Below are positions 1 to 8,286 of a stretch of 64,000 nt of DNA, one piece after another (positions within the stretch are counted from its first letter, which is position 1; the number at the start of each line of letters is the position of its first letter). The stretch spans positions 62,001 through 126,000 of the forward strand of contig JANOBD010000086.1 in the NCBI GenBank assembly GCA_031411495.1, written 5' to 3'. Under the pieces are notes generated by a model. The model searched no databases. It saw only the letters and a list, made by a program, of their open reading frames with translations, and was not told the DNA's origin. Both the position numbers and the translations under genes were made by a program. The DNA is from JANOBD01 sp031411495 (GTDB lineage: Bacteria > Planctomycetota > Phycisphaerae > Tepidisphaerales > Tepidisphaeraceae).

Positions 1-1804
1 GGATCGCATAGCCGTTGGGCGCGTTGAGCGTTCCGCCGGCGAGCGTGACATCGCTGAGTGTCGTGAAGTTGAAGCTGTTGACGGTGAGCGTTCCGCCGTT
101 GAGCGTGATCGAGCCGGTCGAGCTGAACCCGCCGACTTGCGCCGCATCACCCAGGACGAGGTTGCCGGAGTTGACGACGATGGAAGCGAGGCTTGCGAGG
201 GTGAACTTGCCCGCGATGGTGGTGGTGCCCGTGGAGTTGTGAGTGATTCCGGAAAAGACGGTTTTCGGCGTCGTGTCCGTGAAGTTGAGATTGCCCGAGC
301 CGATAAAGGTCGCCGCGGCACTCATCTGAAGGTTGTTTGGAAGTGAGACGCTGCCGGTGGATTGCAGCGTCACGCCAAAGCCGTTCAGTAGCAGGGTTCC
401 GGTGCCGACGGGATTGTTGACCAGGAAGTTGAATCCGCCGTCGGACAGGGTGACGATGTTGGACTGCGTGTTCGTGCCGTTGAGTGAGAGGATTCCGCCG
501 CCCTGCTTGGTGAGCTTGAGGTTGCCGGAAAGGTTTCCGGAGTAGGTTCCGTTGGTGATCTGCTGGAAGATCATGTCGCCGAAGCTGGTGCTCGTGAAAT
601 CGCCGAGAAGCGTGGATGCATCGCCGTACGCCACGCCAAGGATGTCGGTTCCACCGGTATAGCTTTGGGGCGCGAAGAAATTGATGTTGCCGACCCGGAC
701 GAGCCCCGGCCCGGAGATCAGACTGGTTGTGAGCGAACCGCTGCCGAGCTGGACGATCGCGTTGTTCAGAACGCTCGTGCCGAGCGAGTCGGGATTGCCG
801 ACCAGAACTCCGCCATTCACGACGTTCTGTCCGGTAAATGTGTTGCCGGAGTTGAACATTCCAAACGTACCCGGGCCGGTCTTGAGGATTCGGCCGTTGG
901 AGATCGGGCAGCTGACGCTCAACGAAGCGCTCGCGACCGAGCAGTTGACGGTCTTAAAAGTGCCGTTGAGGTCGATATCGCCATTCTGAATGCTCGCAAA
1001 GCCGGCACCGGTGCTGGAGATTGAACCCTGAACGGTGAGCGTGTTGCCGTTGTTGTTGACCAGTGCGCCGCTGCCCGTGACTTCCAGATTGTTCACGGTC
1101 TGTTGCGCGTAAAGGATGGCCATCGCGTCGGAGAAGATCGAGAAGTTCGCACCCGGGGCAAACTGGTTGGCGCTTTGCAGCCGGAACTGCATCGGGTTCG
1201 ACGGCGAAGTTCCCTGGAGCGCGACATTGCCCCCGAACGCGGCGACATTCGCAGGCTTCGAAACATAGACGATCTGGAACCCGGTGAAGGCGGCATTCAC
1301 GACGGTGTTTGACGTTGATCCCTGCAGCACCAGACTGGACTGGCTGGTGGTCCCGTTGCCGTTGAAGTTCACATCACCGCCGTTGAGCTGATCGACCTGA
1401 GTGAAAGACGAGTCGCCCATCGCAACCAGGGTCGGGTAGGTAAAGCCGAGCGAGTTGCTGAACGAAACGCTGGAACCGGCAGCGAGGGTCAGCGAAGGGG
1501 GGCCGGCGAGAAAATCGAAACGGAATCCGTTGCCGTTGAAGAGATATCCACCCGCGACGCTCATCGTCTGCAGGCTCAGCGGGTTGGCAATGTTCTGGTT
1601 GGGATTGTTGTTCGACGGGCTTGCCGGGAAGACAAGGTTGAGATTCGACGACCCGCTGACCGGCACGCCGCCAGACCAGTTGAAGGTATTCGACATCGAC
1701 GTCGGCCCGAAGGCATTGCCGCCGTTCCACGTGTGCGTGGTCGCGAGAACCTGTGACGCGACCAATGAAGCAAACGACCCGGCAACGAGCGCAATACGAC
1801 GCAT
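1..1804 (-). CDS. Exported autotransporter-type beta-strand repeat protein (partial)
   Basis: Reading from ATG at 1804 towards the window edge gives about 600 residues with no stop, so the C-terminus lies outside. The N-terminus MRRIALVAGSFASLVASQVLA is a clear signal peptide, and it is followed by TTHTWNGG, a usual mature start for planctomycete exported repeat proteins. The rest is rich in G, N, S, T and V with recurring phrases such as LNGGTL, GPGTFGMFNSGNTFTG and GNLKLTKQGGGILSLNG, typical of autotransporter-associated beta-strand repeats. A GGAGG ribosome site sits just before the ATG. A C-terminal PEP-CTERM anchor is likely by family but not visible. Probable surface or matrix protein; ligand unknown. 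Confidence 0.85.
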   Translation of the reverse strand, partial: MRRIALVAGSFASLVASQVLATTHTWNGGNAFGPTSMSNTFNWSGGVPVSGSSNLNLVFPASPSNNNPNQNIANPLSLQTMSVAGGYLFNGNGFRFDFLAGPPSLTLAAGSSVSFSNSLGFTYPTLVAMGDSSFTQVDQLNGGDVNFNGNGTTSQSSLVLQGSTSNTVVNAAFTGFQIVYVSKPANVAAFGGNVALQGTSPSNPMQFRLQSANQFAPGANFSIFSDAMAILYAQQTVNNLEVTGSGALVNNNGNTLTVQGSISSTGAGFASIQNGDIDLNGTFKTVNCSVASASLSVSCPISNGRILKTGPGTFGMFNSGNTFTGQNVVNGGVLVGNPDSLGTSVLNNAIVQLGSGSLTTSLISGPGLVRVGNINFFAPQSYTGGTDILGVAYGDASTLLGDFTSTSFGDMIFQQITNGTYSGNLSGNLKLTKQGGGILSLNGTNTQSNIVTLSDGGFNFLVNNPVGTGTLLLNGFGVTLQSTGSVSLPNNLQMSAAATFIGSGNLNFTDTTPKTVFSGITHNSTGTTTIAGKFTLASLASIVVNSGNLVLGDAAQVGGFSSTGSITLNGGTLTVNSFNFTTLSDVTLAGGTLNAPNGYAI

Positions 1805-1875
1805 GATTTCCTCCCGCGATGGCCACATTCAGAAATGAAAAAACGGCGATCCAACGGCCGCAGCGGCCTGACAAC

Positions 1876-1904
1876 ATTCTGTCCGGGGGCCCGCAGGCTG
1901 TCAA
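1876..1904 (-). promoter_or_regulatory. Sigma70-type promoter of the beta-repeat protein
   Basis: On the minus strand TTGACA (1904-1899) and CAGAAT (1881-1876) are separated by 17 nt, close to the sigma70 consensus. It lies about 70 nt upstream of the ATG at 1804. The DNA behind it (1905-2020) is AT-rich compared with its surroundings. Confidence 0.6.
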
Positions 1905-2021
1905 CCAGATTAATATGCGATTAAGCCAAAAATGGAGCGGCTCTTCATTTATTTGCGGCAATTGGCGCCAATAATCGCGTGCGACGATTTTTGCGATGCC
2001 AATAATGGTGCGGAGTGATTT

Positions 2022-2228
2022 TCAGGAGAGGCGATCCAGAAGTCGGTCAATCGCCACCGACAACTTCAGCGGATTCTCGTAGTCGCGAGCCTTCACGGCG
2101 TTCTTGATCTTCGCGAGGCGCTGAGCGCGGGTGCGGCGATCGCCTTTGAGCTTGCGCGCGAACTCGCCGACCAGTTTCTCATCGACCGGCAGCCGCATCT
2201 GGGTGGGACAATCATCGCCAACATACAT
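2022..2228 (-). CDS. Small FlgM-like protein
   Basis: A 68-residue product when started at the ATG at 2228 (MYVGDDCPTQ). The second half, with a basic stretch RTRAQRLAKIKNAV followed by an acidic YENPLKLSVAIDRLLDRL, resembles the C-terminal sigma28-binding part of FlgM anti-sigma factors, where a RAxKVxxLRxAI helix is followed by a PEKIADxLL helix. The frame stays open upstream to 2438, into the end of murD, so a longer start is possible, but that extra sequence looks non-coding. No clear Shine-Dalgarno sequence. No other flagellar gene is visible here, so a FlgM role is only suggested by resemblance. Confidence 0.45.
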   Translation of the reverse strand: MYVGDDCPTQMRLPVDEKLVGEFARKLKGDRRTRAQRLAKIKNAVKARDYENPLKLSVAIDRLLDRLS

Positions 2229-2367
2229 AGGTTCGAGACGAGCGAGGAAATCCCGCGTTGCCGTCCCTAGGTATCTTATCGACCATCCGGCCGCACGGAC
2301 TTGCGGAGATTTCCACCGTTTGTTCGGAATATGTTTGGGTTCTTTGCGAATGGCCGACAACGGCGAT

Positions 2368-3861
2368 TCAACGCCCGCGGCTCGACGGCGCGAGATCCGC
2401 CCGCGCGAGATCCGCGAACCGTTCGCCGCGCTCTTCAAAATTCCGGAACTGGTCGTAGCTCGCGCACGCCGTGCTCAGCAGGATGACATCGCCCGGCCGG
2501 GCGAGCAGGCGCGCCTGTTCGACCGCGCGCTCCAGCGACCCGCATTCGACGACGGTCGAACGCGCCTGGTTGCCTCTGATCAACTCGGCGAGGGTGGCGC
2601 CGCATTTGCCGATCGTCAAAATCGCCTTGCAGCGCTCGCCGAGTGACCGGCACAGGTCGTGCATGTCGTTTCCCTTGTCAACGCCGCCGACGATCTGGAT
2701 CACCTTGCCCGCTTCGAATGCGGAATTGGCGGCGATCGCCGCGTCGGGGATCGTCGCGATCGAGTCGTTCACCCACTTCACGCCGTCCGCCTCGTGAACG
2801 ACTTCGAGCCGGTGCGGCAGGCCGCGGAAATCGGCGACTTCCTTCTCGGCTTCATCGACATAGACGCCGAACAACTTCGCGGCGGCATACGCGCCGCGCT
2901 CATTGATCCGGTTGTGCTTGCCGGGCAACAGCGGCGCGAACGCGCCCGGCAGGTTGGCGCGCTTGCCGAACTCGATCACTGTTCCCTTCGTCAGTTTCCC
3001 AAACGCGCGGCTGCCGGGCAGGTGCGAACTTACTACCGCGAAGTCCTTCTCGGTCTGGAATCGCACGATGTTCTGCTTGGCTTCGAGATATGCGGCTGCC
3101 GAGCCGTGCCAGTCGAGATGGTCCGCGCTCACCATCGTCACGACGGCCACGTGCGGGCTCCAGTGGAGCAGGCCGAGGTAGTGGAGCATGAAGCTGGAGA
3201 GTTCGAGGACGACGATGTCGTTCTCGGTCATCTCCGCGAGCTTGTCGAGCAGCGACGTGCCGATGTTGCCGCCGACGTAGACGCGGCGCGCCGCGGCAAG
3301 GTCGCCGACGATGGCGGGGGCAGGATGTTTTTTGGATTCGGTCGGCGGACTGGTTTCGCGCGATGGATGCGATGTGCCGCGCGAGTGACTCGCACTGGAC
3401 GAACGCTTGTTCTGTTCGGTTCGCCACGCGAGGTGCCGACCCGGTGCGCAAGCCGCCTGAAGCATCTTCCCGAGCAGGGCGGTCGTGGTCGATTTCCCTT
3501 TGGTTCCCGTTACGCCGATCGTGTTCTGTGTCGGGCATCGCTCGACGAACAGATTCATCTCCGTCGTGATCGGGACGTGTGCGTTCTGCGCAGCGATCAG
3601 GAACGGGTTCGATGGAGAGATCGCGGGATTCACCACCAGCAGATCACAGTGTGTGAAGTCGCGCTCACGATGTTCGCCGAGCACGAACTCGATCGGCAGG
3701 CCGTCGAGCTGTTTGACCGAGTCGGCGAGTTTCTCGGCCGGATCGCGATCGGTGACGAGAACCGTTGCACCCTTCGAAACGAGCCACTTCGCGACGGCAA
3801 TCCCGCCCCCAAATCGACCGAGCCCGGCCACGGTGGCACGCGTTCCTGAAAAGTCGTCCAT
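2368..3861 (-). CDS. murD: UDP-N-acetylmuramoylalanine--D-glutamate ligase
   Basis: Cytoplasmic Mur ligase that adds D-glutamate to UDP-MurNAc-L-Ala in peptidoglycan synthesis. N-terminal Rossmann-like GLGRFGGG (14-20), ATP loop GTKGKST (119-125), GGNIG (197-201), ELSSF and SADHLDWH, and the C-terminal VNDSIATIPDA and GGVDKGND segments are all present. I chose the ATG at 3861 (MDDFSGTRA); the frame extends upstream, but that extra piece is not conserved-looking. At 497 residues it is about 50 longer than usual MurD proteins. The excess is one hydrophilic S/H/P/R-rich segment at residues about 138-190, between the ATP loop and GGNIG. Evidence that planctomycetes of this type make peptidoglycan, together with ddl at 45.7 kb. 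Confidence 0.9.
   Translation of the reverse strand: MDDFSGTRATVAGLGRFGGGIAVAKWLVSKGATVLVTDRDPAEKLADSVKQLDGLPIEFVLGEHRERDFTHCDLLVVNPAISPSNPFLIAAQNAHVPITTEMNLFVERCPTQNTIGVTGTKGKSTTTALLGKMLQAACAPGRHLAWRTEQNKRSSSASHSRGTSHPSRETSPPTESKKHPAPAIVGDLAAARRVYVGGNIGTSLLDKLAEMTENDIVVLELSSFMLHYLGLLHWSPHVAVVTMVSADHLDWHGSAAAYLEAKQNIVRFQTEKDFAVVSSHLPGSRAFGKLTKGTVIEFGKRANLPGAFAPLLPGKHNRINERGAYAAAKLFGVYVDEAEKEVADFRGLPHRLEVVHEADGVKWVNDSIATIPDAAIAANSAFEAGKVIQIVGGVDKGNDMHDLCRSLGERCKAILTIGKCGATLAELIRGNQARSTVVECGSLERAVEQARLLARPGDVILLSTACASYDQFRNFEERGERFADLARADLAPSSRGR
3292..3447 (-). other. Extra in-frame segment inside murD
   Basis: Codes for about 50 hydrophilic residues (SSSASHSRGTSHPSRET and neighbours) absent from ordinary MurD proteins. 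On the coding strand, near its edges, are GGTCGGC and, about 95 nt later, GCCGACC, a short inverted pair; GCGAGTCACTCGC inside it is also palindromic. The composition differs from the flanking MurD sequence. Either an inserted repeat element or a lineage-specific loop. Confidence 0.45.
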
Positions 3862-3932
3862 GATCTTTCTCACGGCGCGAATGTTACACGATCGGCGTTC
3901 ATCTGCGTCCATCGGCGGCTACACTCTCGATT

Positions 3933-5090
3933 GTGAACATCGGTCCGATTCGTCTCGATAAGCCCTTCATGCAGGCGGGCCTCGCCGGCTATTCCGACCG
4001 CGCGATGCGTGTCGTCGCCCGGCGCCGCGGGTGTCCGTATGCCGTCACCGAGGCGCTGCTCGATACGATCCTGCTCCAGGGTGGGAAAGGGCTGTCGAAC
4101 TCGATCGACATCAACGATGAGGATCATCCCGTTGCCGGGCAGATCATCGGCAGCGAGGCCGAGACGATGGCGCCCGCCGCGCAGATCCTTTTCGATCGCG
4201 GCTACGACGTGATCGATCTCAACTTCGCCTGCCCGGTCAAGAAGATCAAAAACAAGGCGCGCGGCGGGCACATGCTGCGCGACGTCGCGCGCGGCGACTC
4301 GATCCTGCGCGGCGTGCGGGACCAACTGCCGAACGCGATCCTGACCTGCAGCTTGCGAAGAGCGTTCGACGACCTTCCGGAGAACCGGGAACTGCTCTTC
4401 GAACTCGTCGACGAAGCATGGCAACTCGGCTTCGCGGCCGTCCGCGTGCATGGCCGAACCGTCGAACAGAAATATGCCGGCAAAGCCGATTGGGCGATCC
4501 TCAAGGAACTCAAGGAGCGCTACCCGACGCGCACGATCCTCGGCAGCGGCGACGTCTTTACGGCGCAGGATGCCGTGCGGATGAAGATCGAGACCGGCGT
4601 GGATGTCGTCTGGATCGCCCGCGGCGCGATCGGAAATCCGTGGATCTTTAGAGATGCGGCGAAGGTGCTCGATGCCGCGAACGCTGCCGTAGGGGCGACG
4701 CTTGCGTCGCCGGAGCCGACCGGAGAAGTCGATCGAGCAGGTATCGATACTCGCGGGCGAGGCAAGCCTCGCCCTTACGAGGAGATCCTGTCGCCTCCAA
4801 CGATCAAGGAACAACATGACGCCCTGCGAGAACACTTTGACATCGCCATGCAGATTCACGGCGAAGAACTCGCCGGACGACGCATGCGGAAGATGGGCAT
4901 CAAGTACGCGCGGTTCCATCCAAAGGCAAGAGAGGTGAAGGCCGCGTTTATTGAGGTCCGGAGCCTGCGCGGTTGGGACGAGGTGCTGGGGCGGTTCTAC
5001 GAACCGGAAGGCCCCGGCGTCTGGCCTGCCGATGACGCGGCGGATGAGGTGAACGGCGATTCGTCGATGCAGAGTTGCGAGGGAACATGA
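3933..5090 (+). CDS. dus: tRNA-dihydrouridine synthase family protein
   Basis: FMN-dependent enzyme reducing uridine to dihydrouridine in tRNA D-loops. A TIM-barrel reading MQAGLAGYSDRAMR at the N-terminus, DLNFACPVKKIKNKARGG with the expected catalytic Cys at about residue 100, VHGRTVEQKYAGKADW, and GSGDVF followed by IARGAIGNPWIF for FMN phosphate binding. Starts with GTG at 3933 (MNIGPIRLDKP), divergent from murD with about 70 nt between starts. The gene is 385 residues long, above the usual 310-350, because residues about 252-283 are encoded by a palindromic repeat (4688-4779) inserted in frame just before the C-terminal helical domain (PPTIKEQHDALREH). Its stop overlaps the start of the next gene (ATGA). 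Confidence 0.9.
   Translation: MNIGPIRLDKPFMQAGLAGYSDRAMRVVARRRGCPYAVTEALLDTILLQGGKGLSNSIDINDEDHPVAGQIIGSEAETMAPAAQILFDRGYDVIDLNFACPVKKIKNKARGGHMLRDVARGDSILRGVRDQLPNAILTCSLRRAFDDLPENRELLFELVDEAWQLGFAAVRVHGRTVEQKYAGKADWAILKELKERYPTRTILGSGDVFTAQDAVRMKIETGVDVVWIARGAIGNPWIFRDAAKVLDAANAAVGATLASPEPTGEVDRAGIDTRGRGKPRPYEEILSPPTIKEQHDALREHFDIAMQIHGEELAGRRMRKMGIKYARFHPKAREVKAAFIEVRSLRGWDEVLGRFYEPEGPGVWPADDAADEVNGDSSMQSCEGT
4688..4779. repeat. Composite palindromic element inserted in frame in dus
   Basis: Two perfect hairpins: GGCGACGC-TT-GCGTCGCC (4694-4711) and GGGCGAGGC-AA-GCCTCGCCC (4755-4774). The outer ends CGTAGGGGCGA (4688-4698) and TCGCCCTTACG (4769-4779) are inverted copies with one mismatch. 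The dus frame stays open through it, adding roughly 30 residues with no counterpart in ordinary Dus proteins. It has the look of a small mobile palindrome. Confidence 0.8.
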
Positions 5091-5395
5091 GCTCCGAGCC
5101 CCGAAAGCCTGCATTGGACTATGCGTCACCTCGGCCCAGAGAGTCGCTGCTGACAACTGCGCTTTCTCAAATGTGGAACGTGATTCTGTCGCTTGCGGTG
5201 TCGGCGCTGATTAGTTCCGTCATCTCGGTTTTTTCATTGGCGGCATGGTCTCTCAATCACCTGAATGGAGATACGCCGGAGTATGTTGAAACCGTATTCG
5301 TAGTGCTGTGGATCATCATGTTCCTATTGCTCTTTGCGTGGTTCACGCTTCAACAGATCCGACAGCACAAAATCGGTCTACATGCCGGAAAATAG
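5087..5395 (+). CDS. Small two-helix membrane protein
   Basis: 102 residues from ATG at 5087, which overlaps the dus stop codon as ATGA; GAGG lies a few bases upstream. Two hydrophobic helices are evident: roughly 28-52 (VILSLAVSALISSVISVFSL) and 66-88 (VFVVLWIIMFLLLFAWFTL), with a short hydrophilic loop between and a basic tail QQIRQHKIG. No domain recognised. The overlap suggests translational coupling to dus, but a functional link is not evident. Confidence 0.65.
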   Translation: MSSEPRKPALDYASPRPRESLLTTALSQMWNVILSLAVSALISSVISVFSLAAWSLNHLNGDTPEYVETVFVVLWIIMFLLLFAWFTLQQIRQHKIGLHAGK

Positions 5396-5470
5396 TGTCG
5401 GCGGAAGATTGAGATCTCAATCTGGAGTCTGCAGGGCGGCGACCAACATTCATTGATTCGAGCAACGACA

Positions 5471-5740
5471 ATGCACTCCAAATACCCACCCCGAAACCGC
5501 CTCGCCAAAGTCCTGCCCGAAGAGTGGCGAAAGCTGCTCGTCGAGAAGGGCGCGCCCAAACGGAAGTACACTGCTGTGTGTCGGGTGACGATTGTGGGCG
5601 GACGCGTGATTGAGGAACTCGTCGTCGAAGAGGGCTGGATCATTGCCCTCTCCAAGGCCGGGCTCGGCGGGACGTTCGAAGAACGCATCGATTTTGATCC
5701 ACGGCAGATCGTTTCTCTAGACGTTCTTCTGATCGTTTGA
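5471..5740 (+). CDS. Hypothetical small protein
   Basis: 89 residues from the ATG at 5471 (MHSKYPPRNRL); a TTG six codons upstream would also be in frame. The sequence is compact and protein-like with alternating strands: YTAVCRVTIVGGRVIEELVVEEGWIIAL then IDFDPRQIVSLDVLLIV. No family recognised and no membrane segment. It stands alone between the small membrane protein and an EamA transporter. Confidence 0.55.
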   Translation: MHSKYPPRNRLAKVLPEEWRKLLVEKGAPKRKYTAVCRVTIVGGRVIEELVVEEGWIIALSKAGLGGTFEERIDFDPRQIVSLDVLLIV

Positions 5741-5878
5741 ACGGACTGCTTTCGATGTTTCCTTGAATGAATTCGCTCGTTCTGAAGCGGACGATTCGCG
5801 CGGGAAAACTGTTGCACTTGGCCGCCCGAGATTACTATCCCGGCTCGCGTCCATGGTACCCAACGACATGGCCTCTTG

Positions 5879-6868
5879 ATGAATCCCTCAGCGTCATACG
5901 AAACGATCGAGGGCAGCCCGCACGAATCCGCAGCGGCGCGCCGAGTGCGCCATGCCGAACTGATGATCTTCATCGCCACCGCGATCTTTGGAATCAGCTT
6001 CGCTATCGCCAAGCAGATCGGAACGCAGGTCAACAATGCGGCCGGCGTTCAGACCTCTGCGCTGGGGCCTATGTTCGTGCTGGCGATGCGGTTCGCGTGT
6101 GCGGCGATCATCTGGCCGCTTGCGGTCCGCCGCGCGCGAGAGGGGTGGACCGTCGTCGGGATGAAGCGCGGCGCGGTGGTCGGAGCGCTGCTGACGGTCG
6201 GCATGATCATCCAGAACGTCGGGCTCGATTACACCAGCGAAGCCGTGTCGGCATTCCTTACCAGTCTCACCGTCGTCTTCGTGCCGCTGGCGATCTGGCT
6301 GATCTTTCGCGAGAAGCCGTCCGCGTCCATCTACCTCGGCATCGCGCTGGCGGTGCCCGGCGTGTGGCTGATGAGCGGAATCGACAAGCCCGGCGGGTTT
6401 TCGCTCGGCACCGGCGAAATCCTCGGCATCGCCTGCGCGGTGGCATTCTCCTTTCACGTCATCTCGATCAACGTCTTCACGCCGCGCGAAAGCCCGTGGC
6501 GGATTGCGCTGGCGCAGTTCGTCGTTGCCGCGATGCTCTGCGGCGCGGTGTTCGCGGTTCTTCTGGCACGCCTGCCTCACTTCGACTTCGGCATCTTTCG
6601 ATCGATGTCGGTCTGGCGCGGAATCGCCATCCTCGTCTTCGGCCCGACGCTGATCGCGTTTGGCCTGATGACGATCTATCAGCCGCGCATCAGCCCGGTG
6701 CGGGCCGTGCTCATCTACCTGCTCGAGCCCGTCTTCGCATCGATCTTCGCATGGATCTGGTCTCGCCACACGATGACGATCGAGATGATCGTGGGCGGCG
6801 CGCTGATCCTGATCGCCAATGCGGTGGTCGAGTTATTGCCTCAGTTGAAGAAGCCACGCAGCGCGTAG
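5879..6868 (+). CDS. EamA-family (DMT) transporter
   Basis: 329 residues with about ten membrane helices arranged as two EamA repeats, the layout of drug/metabolite exporters. Marks include the first helix MIFIATAIFGISFAIAKQI, TSEAVSAFLTSLTVVFVPLAI in repeat 1, and the closing YLLEPVFASIFAWIW, where the LEP motif is the usual hallmark of repeat 2. Start taken as ATG at 5879. Inner-membrane export of small metabolites or amino acids is the family role; the substrate cannot be told. Converges with the next gene on the minus strand. Confidence 0.85.
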   Translation: MNPSASYETIEGSPHESAAARRVRHAELMIFIATAIFGISFAIAKQIGTQVNNAAGVQTSALGPMFVLAMRFACAAIIWPLAVRRAREGWTVVGMKRGAVVGALLTVGMIIQNVGLDYTSEAVSAFLTSLTVVFVPLAIWLIFREKPSASIYLGIALAVPGVWLMSGIDKPGGFSLGTGEILGIACAVAFSFHVISINVFTPRESPWRIALAQFVVAAMLCGAVFAVLLARLPHFDFGIFRSMSVWRGIAILVFGPTLIAFGLMTIYQPRISPVRAVLIYLLEPVFASIFAWIWSRHTMTIEMIVGGALILIANAVVELLPQLKKPRSA

Positions 6869-6977
6869 CGCGAGGATGCCGACAACCGATCGGTCAAATG
6901 AGCAGGCGAGAGAAGACGAAAAGATCAAGATCCGCGAATGACGCGGCGTGAGCCTCGCAAATCAAAACAAGTTTTGC

Positions 6978-8081
6978 TTATTCGTGGGTCCCGACGCGTC
7001 GCGTGCGAAGCAGAACGGCCCCGCCGATGAGACAGAGGATGGATGCGGGCTCCGGCAGCACCCAAAGCATCGCTTCGCTGCGGCTGAACTCGGTGCGAAA
7101 CGCCGAACCTGCAACGTAGACGGTCGCGCCGTCGGTCCACACGGCCCTGGCTTCGGAACTGCTGTAGGTGGACGGGGGCAGGAACGCGTGGAGGTTGACG
7201 AAACTCGCCGCCGTGCTGCTCCAGATTCCCGCCTTGTACGACCCGCCCACGAACGCGTTACCCACTTCGTATCCGCCGTCGATATCGTAGAGGGTTGACC
7301 CGCCGGCGATCGGCGGATTGAGGTCGGTAAAGCTCGCGGTCGTGCCGGTCCACATCGCGGCGTGCGGTGCACTGCCGACGTTCACTTCGCCGATCTGAAC
7401 CAGGCCTTCGACATCGCGCGCCACCGAATAGCTAGAACCGGATGGATTCAAGTCGGTGAAAAACTCGGAGGTCAGCACCCAGTGTGCCGCGTGGGTTGCT
7501 CCCCCTGTAGTGGTCGCCTGTCCGACAGCGCTGATTCCATCCGTTCCTAACGCGAACGAGTTCATGTAGGCGGGTCCGGGATGCATCTCGTCGAAGGTCG
7601 CTGTGGTCGGCGACGTCATCGTCCATCGTGCCGCGTATGCCGGGCCGGAAGTCGAAAGGTCTACTCCGCCAACGATCAGATCACCCTTGATGGCCCACGC
7701 TTCAGAGGAGGAGTACCCGGTCGCGGGATGAAGATTGAGGAACGAAGCCGCTGTTCCGGTCCAGAGCGCGGCGTTTTCGGTGAAGCCAAACGTTGCGACG
7801 CCCACTTGCCGCGAGCCCCACGACCCAAGTGCGCGGCTTGCGGTGGCGCCGATCGGGTTGAGATCGATCAGGCTTCCCGGCGATCCGGTCCAGCGGACGG
7901 CGTGGTAGTTACTGCCGTCGTGTGCTTGCCCCACCTGTTGTCCGGAGGAGATGCCTCGTACAAACGAGTCGGTGAATCCGCTCGCCGGGTGTAGTGGAAT
8001 CGCAGTCCACTGCGACAAAAGCAGCGACGGCGAACCGGCAAAGATGAACCCGAACGCGAACAGAGCACTTCGCAGCGACAT
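6978..8081 (-). CDS. PEP-CTERM exported protein with HAF-like repeats
   Basis: 367 residues from ATG at 8081, preceded by GGAG; this places MSLRSALFAFGFIFAGSPSLLLS as signal peptide. The body is six to seven repeats of a motif like HAxxWTGxxxSFxDLNP (NYHAVRW, ENAALWTGTAASFLNLHP, HAAHWVLTSEFFTDLNP, HAAMWTGTTASFTDLNP), resembling extracellular HAF repeats. The C-terminus is a PEP-CTERM sorting signal: LPEPAS, a hydrophobic helix CLIGGAVLLR and a TRRVGTHE tail. Presumably cleaved by an exosortase and delivered to the cell surface or matrix. Confidence 0.85.
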   Translation of the reverse strand: MSLRSALFAFGFIFAGSPSLLLSQWTAIPLHPASGFTDSFVRGISSGQQVGQAHDGSNYHAVRWTGSPGSLIDLNPIGATASRALGSWGSRQVGVATFGFTENAALWTGTAASFLNLHPATGYSSSEAWAIKGDLIVGGVDLSTSGPAYAARWTMTSPTTATFDEMHPGPAYMNSFALGTDGISAVGQATTTGGATHAAHWVLTSEFFTDLNPSGSSYSVARDVEGLVQIGEVNVGSAPHAAMWTGTTASFTDLNPPIAGGSTLYDIDGGYEVGNAFVGGSYKAGIWSSTAASFVNLHAFLPPSTYSSSEARAVWTDGATVYVAGSAFRTEFSRSEAMLWVLPEPASILCLIGGAVLLRTRRVGTHE

Positions 8082-8286
8082 AACCAGCTCCGGTGGAGAT
8101 GTAATTGTTAGAACACCCAATTATCCAACTCTCCGCGGCGCGCCGCAATGCGATCTGAATGTGGGATGTGGCATGATCGATGCCATGCATCCGCCTGCTC
8201 TAACCTGTGGGTGCCACCCTTGTTCCCATGGAACTGGCGTGCTTCAGTTGACCGCCCTGCGCGAACATTTCCGAGAATTAACTCCT

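Noticed and set aside
2659..3849. 396-residue open frame antisense to murD
   Set aside because: Covers murD in the opposite direction with Asp/Arg/Val-rich composition typical of high-GC shadow frames.
3870..5156. 428-residue open frame antisense to dus
   Set aside because: Mirror frame of dus; no motif, and dus is complete on the other strand.
6965..6978. CAAAACAAGTTTTG as a terminator between two convergent genes
   Set aside because: The stem is only six AT-rich pairs with a 2-nt loop, too weak to call.
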